This document shows positions 43,847-54,648 of a DNA stretch of 64,000 nucleotides, piece by piece. Each line of letters begins with the position of its first letter. Within the stretch, counting starts at the first letter, position 1. The stretch is taken from positions 310,001 through 374,000 of the forward strand of contig JAMWFC010000059.1 in the NCBI GenBank assembly GCA_027475525.1. Direction: 5' to 3'. A program made the position numbers and the translations under genes. The notes beneath the pieces were generated by a model. That model saw only the letters and a list, made by a program, of their open reading frames with translations. It was not told the DNA's origin and made no database searches. The DNA is from Macrolepiota albuminosa (taxonomy: Eukaryota; Basidiomycota; Agaricomycetes; Agaricales; Agaricaceae).

Positions 43847-46800
43847 TTGGCGATGATCACGGAGATGTGGCGCTAACGCTGGAATATGACCATTCAACTG
43901 GTCTTGTAACTGTTTTGTCTACTACTTTTCTTGACGAAGATGTTTTAACTACTTTACCCGCTACCGACGCAGAGCCTTCCCAGAAAAATCAAAACATTAC
44001 CGACTCCTCTCTTGCCTACTTGTACCTTACCGCTTCCGAGTCTTTTCAAAATATTGCGTCTACCGATACTTATCTCACTACTCTTCCCGGAGCCTCGGCT
44101 CCTGCCGTTCTTGGACTTGCCGCTCCTCAGGCTACAATTCCCCTTTCCACTTCTGTATATAACCAAGCTAACGCTCCCAAAAGGAAAGGGGTACAAGTCA
44201 AAAAGAAATATAAGCCAGTTGCGCTTAAAACAAAGCCCATCGCTACGCACTCTCCCGAGACTTTCAGAATCGAGCGACAGATCATTGGCGACCCTCTTGC
44301 CGACATACCAACCTTGTCACCGAATCCGCCACCCTTTCAGCCCACGGGACGTTTTACCGCGGAGCGCCAGCAGCAGTTCGCCAAGGAGCACGACACCGGA
44401 TTTTTGACCAAAGATGAGTTGAATGTCCTTACCGATCTCGTCGCTAAGCAGGATAAAGCCTTTGCTTGGGAGGACTCAGAACGCGGTAGCCTCCGTACAG
44501 ACTTCTTCCCGCCAGTCGTCATCCCGACCATTCCTCACGTGCCATGGACTGAACACAACCGACCGTTACCGCCTGGAATCGAAGCCGAGGTCTGCCAGAT
44601 TATTAGGACCAAGATACAGGCTGGCGTCTACGAGCCCTCAAATAGTTCTTACCGCTCCCGTTGGTTCTGCGTCCTCAAAAAGAACGGCAATCTACGCATA
44701 GTTCACAGTCTTGAGCCGCTGAATAGAGTAACCATACGACACTCTGGCGTACCGCCTTTCCCTGACCACTTTGCCGAGTCCTTTGCCGGGCGCATTTGTG
44801 GCGCCACCCTTGATCTCTACGTTGGCTACGATGAACGCTTGATACACCCCTCTTCCCGTGACCTCACCACCTTTCAAACTCCGTTTGGCGCACTGCGCCT
44901 AGTCACCTTGCCAATGGGCTGGACAAACTCAGTCCCTATATTCCACGACGACATCACTTTCATCCTCCAGCCCGAGATACCGCATAATGTCCTAAGCTTC
45001 ATCGACGACGTTGGCGTCAAAGGCCCCAAAGACTGGCGACTCGTGAACGGCTTACCGGCGACCCATCCCGACAACTCCAACATTCGCTTAGCGCTATGGG
45101 ACTTTTTCCAGTTGCTCAACCGAGTCCTCCAACGTATGAAGTATAGCAGCGGAACCTTTAGCGGTCACAAACTCCTCCTTTGCGCGCCAAGATTCAAGAT
45201 ACTTGGTCACATCTGCACTCCCGACGGTCGTGTTCCCGACGAATCTCGCTTAGCACTCTTGGAGCGCTGGGGTCCTTGCCGCGACTTATCAGAAGTTCGC
45301 GCATTTCTTGGCACCGTTGGCGTTCTCAGGATATTCGTCAAGAACTTTGCCCATCGCACACACGCCCTTAACCGACTCACTCGCGCCAACGAGCCCTTCG
45401 AATTTGGGCCAGACCAGGTTACCGCACAACGAGACTTAGTAAAAGCCCTACAAGACGCCAAGCCCCTAGTTCCCATCGATTATACCTCTGCCGACCCAGT
45501 TATCTTGGCGGTGGATACCTCGTACATTGCCGTGGGCTACTTCTTGTGCCAGTGCCTTAGCGACAACAGGAAACAGCGACGCTACAACCGCTTTGGGTCT
45601 ATCACGCTAAACGACAGAGAGTCTCGCTACAGTCAGCCTAAGCTAGAGCTCTATGGACTGTTCAAAGCCTTCCGGGCGCTAAAGATGTATTTGATTGGCG
45701 TCCGGAACCTAATTGTTGAAGTCGACGCTAGGTACATCAAAGGCATGCTGCAGAATCCCGACATCCAGCCATCCGCTAGTATGAACCGGTGGGTAGTCGC
45801 TATCCTCATGTTTCACTTTGAGTTGGTACACGTCAAGAGCTCTTTCCACGGACCAGATGGACTTTCTAGGCGACCACGGCAGCCTGGCGACCCGGCAGTG
45901 GACCCACAGGCTGATAGCGATTTCGAGGACTGGATCGACCGCTTACATGGTTTCGTGCACCTCATACAACAGCCAATCCCCCTATTACGACGGCAACAGC
46001 CTACCAGCATCCTGTTACATCCCATCGTCCCTTACCGCCCCGAGACTTTTAGCGCACCCCTCACATTCTACACGGCAAGCATTTGCAGTCAGGACTCGCC
46101 ACCAGTAAAAATCGTACAAGAACCCCATCCGCTAAGAGAAGACAGCAAAAACTTGACCTACGATGCCGTCCCCCGATCCGCCAAAGCAAAGGCAGAAGAC
46201 AGCCGCTTGTTAATCGTTGAACAGTGGCTACAAGACCTTAAGCGACCCACAGGGCTTACCGACGAACAATACGCTGCCTTTATCCGCTATGCTACCCGCT
46301 TCTTCTTTACTGACAACCGACTTTGGCGACGAAATCGAGATGGCGCCCACAAGCTGATCATCAAGCCAGAAGGTCGCTTACGAGTCTTGCGCGCTATGCA
46401 TGACGAGCTAGGTCATAGAGGTCTGTACGCTACTCGAGCTTCTCTGTTAGAACGCTTCTGGTGGCCACACGCTAGTGCCGACATCGCCTGGTACATCAGG
46501 ACCTGCCACCTCTGCCAAATCCAACAGACACGCCAAGTGCTCATACCGCCAACCGTTGCAACGCCAGCTCCCCTCTTCAGCAAAATCTACGTCGATACCA
46601 TGCACATGCCCAAATCTGGTCGCTATAAGTACATCATTCAAGGTTGTTGCTCGCTAATCCACTGGCCTGAGTTTTGCATGCTTCAAAGAGAAAATACCGA
46701 GGCGGTCGCCAAGTGGCTATTTGAAGACGTCATCTGCCGGTGGGGAGCGCTAAGAGAAATCGTCACGGATAACGGTGCGCCCATCATCAAAGCGCTAACT

Positions 46801-47568
46801 TACCTCGCCAAGAAATACAATATTCACCACATTCGAGTATCTGGCTATAACAAGCGCGCCAATGGCCTGGTAGAGAGACCACACTTTGACGTTCGACAAG
46901 CGCTCTTCAAGGCAGTCGATGGCGACGAGTCTCGTTGGAGTGAAGCAACTTACTCAGTATTTTGGTCGGAAAGAGTTACCATTCGTAAGCGCATGGGTTG
47001 TTCTCCCTATTACGCGGCTACTGGCACCCATCCTTTACTCCCTGCCGACATTATAGAAGCGACCTACCTTCAGCCTGCGCCAAACAGCATCTTAGCGACT
47101 ACCGACCTTATCGCCAGACGAGCCATTGACCTCCAGCGAAGAAAAGAAGATTTAGAGCGACTCCACGAGGTAGTCTTTAGCGCCCATTGCCAAGCAGCCC
47201 TACGATTCGAAACCGACCATAGCGCAACTATCAAAGATTACAACTTCCCGAGGGGTGCGCTAGTGCTTATGCGCAACTCCAAAATCAAGACCTCTTACAA
47301 CAAGAAAATGCGCCCGCGCTATCTTGGACCTTTGGTAGTTATCTCTCGTAACCGTGGAGGCGCTTACGTGCTCTGTGAACTAGATGGTTCAGTGCTACAT
47401 CGACCTGTTGCCGCTTTTCGCCTATTACCGTATCTCGCCAGGGCACAAATTGACTTGCCGCTTGAAGCGCTAGATATCGACACCGCCAAGCTGAGAGAAC
47501 TTGAAGAAACCGAACTATTGGACGATGATGACTTGCCGACTTTAGTTGAAGAAGAAGAAAACGATTAG
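43747..47568 (+). CDS. Element B pol: reverse transcriptase, RNase H, integrase
   Basis: Open from 43747 to TAG 47568 in the -1 frame relative to Gag-protease. No ATG stands near its start, so it is probably expressed by frameshift. RT: FCVLKKNGNLRIVHSL, TLDLYVGYDERLIHP, LPMGWTNS and the catalytic FIDDVGVKG. RNase H: ILAVDTSYIAVGY, KLELYGLFKAF, VEVDARYIKGML. Integrase: GHRGLYATRASLLERFWWP with CHLCQIQQ finger; D-D-E core IYVDTMHMP, VTDNGAP, GLVERPHF; GPY/F-like MRPRYLGPLVV. The C-terminus is acidic (LLDDDDLPTLVEEEEND). No chromodomain was seen. All catalytic residues I can check are present. Confidence 0.92.
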
Positions 47569-47739
47569 AAAAGAATATTATTGATAAGCTCCTTTTTCTA
47601 TTCCTTACCTTACTTATCTTTCTTGCCGAAACTTACTATACTATATTCAACAGACAATTCTTTACATAGTCAAGTCGCAGCGCTAGCGTGTCGCCAACGC
47701 TTAGCGCATTGCGCAACTCTCGCCAAGGGTTTTTCGCTA

Positions 47740-47762
47740 TGATGATCTACTGAGCGTTTCCC
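47740..47762. promoter_or_regulatory. Conserved 23-bp block, element B
   Basis: TGATGATCTACTGAGCGTTTCCC, the partner of 37921-37943 in element A. It lies between the pol stop and the antisense gene's stop. Confidence 0.5.
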
Positions 47763-47993
47763 TTCTCCTCAAATTTTGTCTAAGTCCCTCATCTACTACC
47801 CCTCTTGCTAAAACCATACTGTAGAATACTTACCGTTTGCTTTCTCCTTGCCTTATTTTCCTTGCTTTTTGTGGTTGCGCTAACTCAGATTATAAGACTT
47901 ATCCGTCCACTCGGCAAGGAGGCGGCAAAAACATTTAAATAGTACGACGGCAAAAGAAAATATATACAGCGGCCACTCTACGCTAAGGTCCGC

Positions 47994-50340
47994 TCAATTA
48001 CTATTGTCCTCCAACGGCAGGGAACTATCCGACAACGGCAAAGAGGAGTCACGAAGTGGTAAAAGGTTGCCCGGCAAGATGTTGTTGGCGGTTTGCCAAT
48101 CCATGGCGGCTTGGCAGTCGTCCTGGTAATCTCGCAGAACGCGCAGGCGAAGCGCCATGAGCTGTCCCCGCACCCGTTCCCGTTCCCGTTCCATCGAAGT
48201 CGCCATTGTTGCCGCCCTCCTCGAATACCGCTCTAGCATCTCGCGAGGATTTAGCGCTATCACCGGATAAACGAGGTCCTGACCCAGCCACTGAAAGGCG
48301 TCGCCAGTCACTGTCGGCTGTGGCTGAGGGGTCCAGGCAGGATTAATCCTGGCGATCACGGGGCGCCTTGGCTCCAGCCCTGCGACGTCCTCAGGATCTG
48401 ACACCTCCCAAGGGGCGACGTTGCCGTAAGGCGGCAGCCATCGCCACTCAGGTTCCTCCCTGGCGGCTCCTTCAGCTCCCTCACCCTCTCCCGCTACCAT
48501 CTCCTCGTCGCCTTGGTGCTGCGTCGCCAAGGTTTCATCCTCCTCCCCTTCAGCATCCTCGTCCCCTCCCGTTGCCGCCCCCTCTGCCTTCTCATCCCCC
48601 ATCTCGATGTCGGCGGGGGCTTCTTCCCGCTCTGCCTCCACCTGCTCCTCGCCAAGGGACCGTGCCGCCAAATGGATAGGCGATAAGAGGCCACTTGGAC
48701 CAGCCTCTGTGTCACGAGGCGGGAGGCGACTAGCCGCCAACGCCTTCTCCAGGTCCTCCATTTCAGTGTCCTTTGGCGCCGGCGAGGGGGAAGGCGACGA
48801 CGATACTACTCGAGGTCGTTTTGCTTTGCCCTTCCCTTTGCTGGGGGAAGGGGCTGGTCGTTTTTCTGGGACCAGAGTCCCTTGGCGCTCTCCAGCGCCT
48901 CGTTGGCCGACTGTTTCCGTCCCATCTCCTTGGCGTGTCGGCAACGCCAAGGAGGCACGTCCAATGGCTGCCATACCACCGGCAGCGACCTTCTCCCTCT
49001 GCCCCTCCACAAACTCCCTAGCCCTCCTAACCAAGACAGCGCGCGAAAAGGTCTTCTCGACAAGTGTGTCTGGCGCACCGCCACGCTCGCGACTCTTCGC
49101 CCCGTCGATGGTGCAGGCGCGCTTAAGGGCACCACAACAATAGCACGGCTGGGCCCCAGTCGGGAACCAGCAGCCTTCTGGGTCGTTGTCTGCCCAGCAC
49201 TTGTCGCACTAGCGCTAAGAGTTAGCCAAAAACTAAAAGAGACAGAAAAATCACTTACCGCCCCCCGCGCCTCCTTAAAGGCCTGCCGTGTCGCTAAGGA
49301 AACGGTCTTCTTCCCCTTCATTTCCTCCATTACAACCCCGGCCTCCTGCCCCTCATCAAGGACTGCCTCCTCGCGACGCGGCAACAACAGTCCTTTGAGC
49401 TCCTTGTCGTCAAAGCTCGATTGTGTTGGCGCCTACAAAGACTTAGTGATTTCAGGCCAAAAAGAAGAGACCACTTACCGCATATTGAGGAGCCGCCTTG
49501 CGACTCTGCAAAAATCGTTAGCGACTGTCGGCAACGGCAAACGAAATCAGCACTTACCTTACGTGTGGAAGCACCTGCCGGCTTCCTCGGCGAGCCCGAC
49601 TTGCTAGCCGGCAGCACTGGGCTCAAAGTGCTACCGGCGCGACCTACCTTGCCGGATCCCTCTGCTACCGCCTGCCTCTCAACGGCAGGCGCCTTCCCCG
49701 CGGCAACGTCCTCCATCTCTGCCGCCAATGCCGCCACTCTCTCCCGCTCCTCTAGCGCCCTGGTAATCTCGCGGGCGTCTTGAGAAACCTCCTCCTGTCT
49801 TGCCGCGATCTCCTCCTCCATCTGCATACGCGCCAACAGCGCCAACACTTCTTGTTTGCTGTGGGGGGATAAATCAGACCAGAGCTAAGTTAGGATGAAG
49901 CGGTTAGAAATACTCACTCTGTCGCAGGCGCGCTTACCGTCATCGGCAACGCCCCGGACAGAATGTCCTCCAACTCGTCCTCGATAGTGGGGACAGGGGG
50001 AGGCGCCTAGGAAGCAATCAGCTAAGCGACACGGCAGGCAACAGAGACAACTTACGAAACGAGAAAAGGGCGCTAACCACTCAGCGCCACGATTGTCGAC
50101 ATATCGCGCACGGCACCACTCCCGCACCTCGATTTCTCGATCCCAACCAACGCCAAGAACGCGTACCTCGTACCATCGCTCCAGAAGTTTCATCATGCCA
50201 ACCACTAGTTTTTGGGGCACCTCGGCGCCAACGCCCTTGATATGACGAATAAACTTGTTGGCCTTGGCGATATAGGCATAGGCAGCTTCCTGGGCAGCCT
50301 GAGACGGTACTGGAGGCGGAGTTGGAATTTGAAAAGACAT
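47994..50340 (-). CDS. Antisense spliced cysteine-cluster gene of element B
   Basis: Six minus-strand exons join in phase to about 696 aa: 50340-50056, 50006-49918, 49858-49558, 49505-49479, 49432-49259 and 49208-47994. The start is ATG (MSFQIPTPPP). Exon one is helical with REWCRARY. Exon three has a Glu/Arg coiled-coil-like stretch (EEEIAARQEEVSQDAREI). Exon six opens with CDKCWADNDPEGCWFPT, then CYCCGALKRAC: C-x2-C-x8-C-x8-C-x2-C-x6-C, near the fungal Zn2Cys6 pattern. Then come KRPAPSPSKGKGKAKRPR (nuclear-type basic), a long Asp/Glu-rich region, a WRWLPPYG block and a C-terminal LPLxDSS repeat. It lies 3' of pol, opposite strand. The A copy conserves exon layout and the cluster. It is not a standard Ty3 gene. 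Confidence 0.75.
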
Positions 50341-50499
50341 ATTTTTTTTAATGGAGCGCCAGGTAAAGATGTGGAGGAGAAACGAAGTCCATACTCATGC
50401 GCCAGGACTATAAACCAAATCTCAAGAACGCACGGACCACTTGTCACAAAAGCGGTAACGGTAGCCTTATTTGGTGACTGAGGACAGTCAATTTTTCAG

Positions 50500-50510
50500 T
50501 TGGGGGGAGA
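50500..50510 (+). promoter_or_regulatory. Polypurine tracts of B and A
   Basis: TTGGGGGGAGA directly abuts the 3' LTR of B. The same 11 bases stand at 52054-52064 before the 3' LTR of A, and the preceding CAGTCAATTTTTCAG is also identical in both. Confidence 0.8.
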
Positions 50511-51461
50511 TGATAGGACCCTATACAGGTTAGGCGCATCAACGGCAGGCTCGGCACTGGTTCCGGAAACCTTGCCGCACTCGTTCCGAACTTGGCGCAC
50601 GCGTTTTACCTATTTTAAGCCATTCCCGACGGCCGGACACAGCAAGAAGCAGATCCGATCAATGATAGCGCCGACGGCAGCAAGAATGACAACTGACAGA
50701 TGGCATCAGTCACTGATGACAGCGCTTAGCGAGAAGCTTGATGATCTATCAAAAACTGATGGACAGCTTGGCGTTTGACCTTGGCGTCTGACACCGCTTA
50801 CCGTCTCGATTTGGCGCCCAACGTCGCTTAGGTGTTCTGACAGACAGAAGGGTGATGGATTGATGATTTAGCACCGCGATCTGCCGCCTGGTGGCGCCAA
50901 GGGTCTTGAATGGACGGTAGGGATCTGAAACCGTTGGAGCTACCCCTATGAAATTTTCCAGTTTACCGCACTCTGGCGTCATTAGCCACTGGCGACGGTG
51001 AACTCCTTGTAGTATATATATTACTTACCGACTTGTACATACATCATCAGACGAATAGACCAGAGTTCACTACTCCCCTTTCTTCAGTCTCCCTTACGCT
51101 CAAGAGCTCATTTACGCTACGGTCGGCAACGTCAAACTCATCAGCAGTTGCAGACGCTCGCCAACACTCGACACACTCGCGCCTTGCAACTACGGCAGGC
51201 ATTATCGACGCTTAGATTTCGCTAAGCTTATCGTGCTCTTGCCGTTGACCTTGCCGTGTTCACTTACCGCATTTTCCTTAGGCGCTTTACCTTAGCGCTT
51301 GACACTTGCCGACCCCGTTACCGACTTTTTCCCTTTTCCACAGACGCGTTATCTGGGACCTGCCCGGGACTCCCTCAACACTTTTAGCGCGCCCAACGCA
51401 AACTCTTGGTACGGTAACACTTTAGCTATATTTGTTACGGACCAAACTTTGGGCGTCATCA
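50511..51461 (+). repeat. Element B 3' LTR
   Basis: 951 bp, differing from the 5' LTR at four CpG sites (for example CACCGG to CACTGG near 50557). Confidence 0.94.
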
Positions 51462-51918
51462 ACGGTAGAGGCCGACGGGGCGCTAGGAAGACTTGCAACG
51501 GTGGGCGACGTAGCAACCGACTACTCAGGGTTAACATGGAAAATGTGAGGAAGAAAAGGAGGGAACTCACCTCGCCAACCTCGGTACTAGCCAGCAGGGC
51601 GTCGATCTCGTCGGATAGGGAAGGAGCCTAGTATGGGCGCTGAACCTTAGCGCCACGAACCTAAAATCAAACCTAAAAACTTACGAACAAGTCCGCAAAC
51701 GGTAGCAACCAATCGGCACCCTCATATTCACGGTACCGAGCCATGCACCATTCACGAACCTCGGAGCCGCGGACCACGAGCCAGCGCCGATAAAGTTGCA
51801 TAATGCCAGGGACGGTTTGTGGCGCATCGGTGGGACCGACAGACTTAGCGCGATCAAATAAATAAGAAGCTTTAGCCAGGAAATTGCGAAGAGCAGAGGC
51901 ATCGAAAGGAGTGGACAT
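51462..51918 (-). pseudogene. Antisense cysteine-cluster gene of element A (5' part)
   Basis: Exon one, 51918-51685, starts ATG (MSTPFDASALRNFLAKA) and matches B's exon one in pattern (REWC-x-ARY-x2-...-GA-x-WL-x-PF). Exon two, 51627-51571 (APSLSDEIDALLAS), matches B's APPPVPTIEDELEDILS. The intron positions agree. The next exon is interrupted by element B at the ACGG target site (51462-51465). Its promoter would lie near the 3' LTR of A, reading inward. Confidence 0.7.
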
Positions 51919-52064
51919 GTTGGAAAGATGGGAAGGAAAACACAAGAAGGTGAAGGGCTAAAAACGATTTTTATAAGGCGCCGGCGGCATCATACGGACC
52001 GTAGCGCAGTCAAATTAATGACGGCGTTTGACTGAGGACAGTCAATTTTTCAGTTGGGGGGAGA

Positions 52065-53134
52065 TGATAGGCTTCTACTCGGACTGAGCGCATCAAGGGA
52101 CATTATAGGCCAACCGACACTGGACGTATTCAGGACTCTAGCGACCAGTTGGGAATATAGAGCGGCTCTAACTCTGGCAAATTACTACAGGATGTGGAAA
52201 CTTATCCTAACCCCTAGCTACCAGGCCTACAGCGCACTCCTTTCACCTAGCCCAAGGATGAAGGAGGCTCATAACGTATAGCGCTAACACAACGGCGGGA
52301 GAGGACTATAACTAAACCCCGATCACTTCCAGAAGGAGCCAGCAGCAGGCGCTGCCATTGGACGAGGCACTTCAATCAGAAGTCTAAAGGGATCAATGAC
52401 GGCGGCACTGGATATACTTAAATCCGACATCTGGACCTGACAGGAACTAATACAATGAGTAGCACTGACATTAGCGCTCACGGCGTCTGTCGAGGATTTT
52501 CTGACCATACCCCGGAACAGCCTGGCCAATCGGAGTTATAGAAAAGTGAGCAGACTCGTACAACTCTAAGTCAATATAGAGTCACCGCAGGTCGCCGTGG
52601 GTCATAACGCCGTTGGTCGCCGTCAGCCATGTGCACAAGGTCGCCGTTGACAGGTCGCCGTTAGAGTAAACCACGAGGAGAGGCGCTAGGAGGTAGCGCC
52701 GCAGATGGACTTGTATCTTGGCAAACACGGTAGCGCACTGTATATAAAATAGCTACTTTTCATGTATATAACAACGAATCGTAACCCCTCGAACTCACAG
52801 TTACACTTAGCGTTCAACTCGCGCTAGCCTCCTCCGACTTCGTCACTAAGTCGGGCGCTAGCTCCGTCTATCTCGTCTTCATCGTTTACGGTGCCACTTA
52901 CGGGCACAATACGCTGCGCTACTCGTCTTTTCTCCAATATCTTTGCCTAAACCACGACGCTAACCGTCTGCCAGGTAGCCCCCAAAGCGCTACAATCTAG
53001 CGCATCGTTTTACTACCTCCACTCGAGCACACCGGGACCCTGTCAGGACTCCTCACAACTACGTACGCCAAGCGCTGGAGACGGTGTTGTACTGCGTATA
53101 CGTCCAGCGCACCCAACCACAGTTGGCGTCATCA
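52065..53134 (+). repeat. Element A 3' LTR
   Basis: 1070 bp, TGATAGG...GTCATCA, with intact TGAT/ATCA ends. It is followed directly by the GCGG duplication. Confidence 0.93.
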
Positions 53135-53837
53135 GCGGTGGGAGCTGTACATGGAGGACCATGGATTAGTGTATTTGAGACTTGGGTGGGGCAGATGACA
53201 GCGGTGGGCCTGGGGGTGTGGGGAATGGTGCGAGGTCTGCAAGGATTGGGACGTCTGGATAGGGCGTAGTCTACATAGCCAGTGAACTTACCGTGTGGCC
53301 CATGTCTGTCTGGTGCCCTGCGTGCGTAGTCTACATAGCCAGTGTTAGCCTACCACCAACAATCTCTGTAGTAGTCAGGCGTTGGCGTACCCACAGAGTC
53401 TTCAAACCTAATCCTCGCAAGGTGCTCCCTGCATTTATCCACCACGTCCGCATAACACACCAAGCACCGAGCACCACAGAAACAATGCAACTGGCTCCGT
53501 GCTCTCCCAACGCCAGTGGTGCCAACTCAGCAATCTTCTGGTACCTTGGTGCCATGCCCGTCAAGCCAACCACGACCCATTTTTTCCTGCACAACCCACT
53601 TGTTGAGACAAGCCTGTATCCCTTGAGGATCCTGGCGCGCCTGGGGGAAGTGCCCCTGCAGAATCTTGCTGTGCCTCAACATCACACATTAGGGCTCACG
53701 CTCCTGTCTCCCCTGTCTCCACCACCACTAGCAAAAGCAGAGACGATGCGGAAAAGATAGCAGGAGGTGTGATCTGGGAAGTTGTTTCTGTTTTGTTGTT
53801 GATAGCTCTTGGCTTGTTCTTTATGCGTCGTAGCTGA
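53135..53837 (+). pseudogene. Right flank of host gene hit by element A; membrane-anchored C-terminus
   Basis: Near the end a plus-strand frame reads VSTTTSKSRDDAEKIAGGVI, then VVSVLLLIALGLFFMRRS and a TGA at 53835-53837. That is a Ser/Thr-rich stalk, one membrane segment and a short basic tail, a layout common in basidiomycete cell-surface proteins. Upstream the frame is broken by stops. A 14-bp string, GTCTACATAGCCAG, occurs at about 53270, 53329 and 54404, so the region is duplicated in places. Its link to the stretch left of element A (31381-31740) is inferred from position only. Confidence 0.4.
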
Positions 53838-54648
53838 CAGTGTGCTGATGCGTTCCAGCGACAACATCGACACTCTGATAAGTCTGGATGAGAAAGGGAT
53901 CAGGCGTTGACTGCTGTGCTGAAGCCGAGTGAGCGTAAGAGGGAATTGGCGATGAGGAAAGGGGAGGAGGCTGCAAGGAGAATAGATGTGGACGGACCTC
54001 TGATAGTCATTTTATTACTGTGTATTACTATTCCATGGTACATCGAGTAATTGACTTTGCTAAAAAAGCACGATGCTTGGTATTGCATGACAAGGAGAAT
54101 GCTCATCACGTGAGCCGCCCAGCCATATCCAGTCCAGATTGGGAGTACCGGTGCCGCATTCCTGAGCGCTGTGCTTGATAGTAGAGTGCTGCTAATTTTG
54201 ACAACAACCGTCGGAGGTTCCGACGAGCGAGTGACACGTCGGCTGTACTTGCAGGTGTCGGGAGATGGGTGGGGGGATGCAGATGATACACTTGTCATGG
54301 GTCAAGAAGAGGAAGTTAGGTGCTGCGAGTTTGGTGTGCGTCCACAGAATGGGGCCCTGGTGCGTCGTGGCAGAATTCAGAAGGTGAGAGTCATGGATAA
54401 CGTCTACATAGCCAGCGTCAGTGTATCCTAAACATTATAGCATCATTAGCCTGCCCCCAACCATGTCTTCATGTGTGGACGGACCATCGGCAGGTCAGTG
54501 CATGGATTCAAGCTTGTTCTCCAATTGCTTACAGTATAAAGTACTCATTAACCCAGACAGTAAAAATGGCTGCATACGCAGAATTCACATCAACATCCCA
54601 GTTTGGATGGTCACTCAGAACAAAATTCATAGACCCGGAGCGCACTTT
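53838..54648. other. Gap before the HsbA-like gene
   Basis: Frames at 54171-54431 (plus) and 53900-54298 (minus) overlap and lack family resemblance. A TATAAA box at 54535-54540 stands about 115 bp before the HsbA-like start and is a plausible promoter element. Confidence 0.3.

Larger units (their letters stand above)
40200..51461 (+). mobile_element. Ty3/gypsy element B (inner, near-complete, 11.26 kb)
   Basis: LTRs of 951 bp lie at 40200-41150 and 50511-51461, with the 4-bp duplication ACGG at 40196-40199 and 51462-51465. The LTRs differ at four positions, all CpG transitions. Internal order: Gag-protease frame, overlapping pol frame (RT, RNase H, integrase), then a spliced antisense gene of 2.3 kb. 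B is inserted within element A, inside A's own antisense gene. Terminal TGAT/ATCA, primer site and purine tract are shared with A, so the two are relatives. One nonsense codon in gag is the only obvious coding defect. Confidence 0.95.
31741..53134 (+). mobile_element. Ty3/gypsy element A (outer, internally deleted, with nested B)
   Basis: LTRs of 1070 bp lie at 31741-32810 and 52065-53134, with a 4-bp target duplication GCGG at 31737-31740 and 53135-53138. Without inner element B, A would be about 10.1 kb. The LTRs differ at five positions, all transitions, so A is young. Gag is joined directly to RNase H by a deletion that removed the Gag C-terminus, protease and reverse transcriptase, so A cannot be autonomous. 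Beyond pol it carries about 16 kb (including B) with antisense genes. Its 5' LTR starts TAAT where the 3' LTR has TGAT. Confidence 0.93.

Noticed and set aside
45300..47568. A chromodomain at the C-terminus of the element B integrase
   Set aside because: The region after the GPY/F-like module is acidic and short, without the aromatic cage pattern.
47994..50340. That the antisense gene is merely the shadow of a plus-strand Gag-Pol extension
   Set aside because: No plus-strand frame of comparable length or similarity exists here, while the minus exons have proper splice sites, keep phase and match the A copy.
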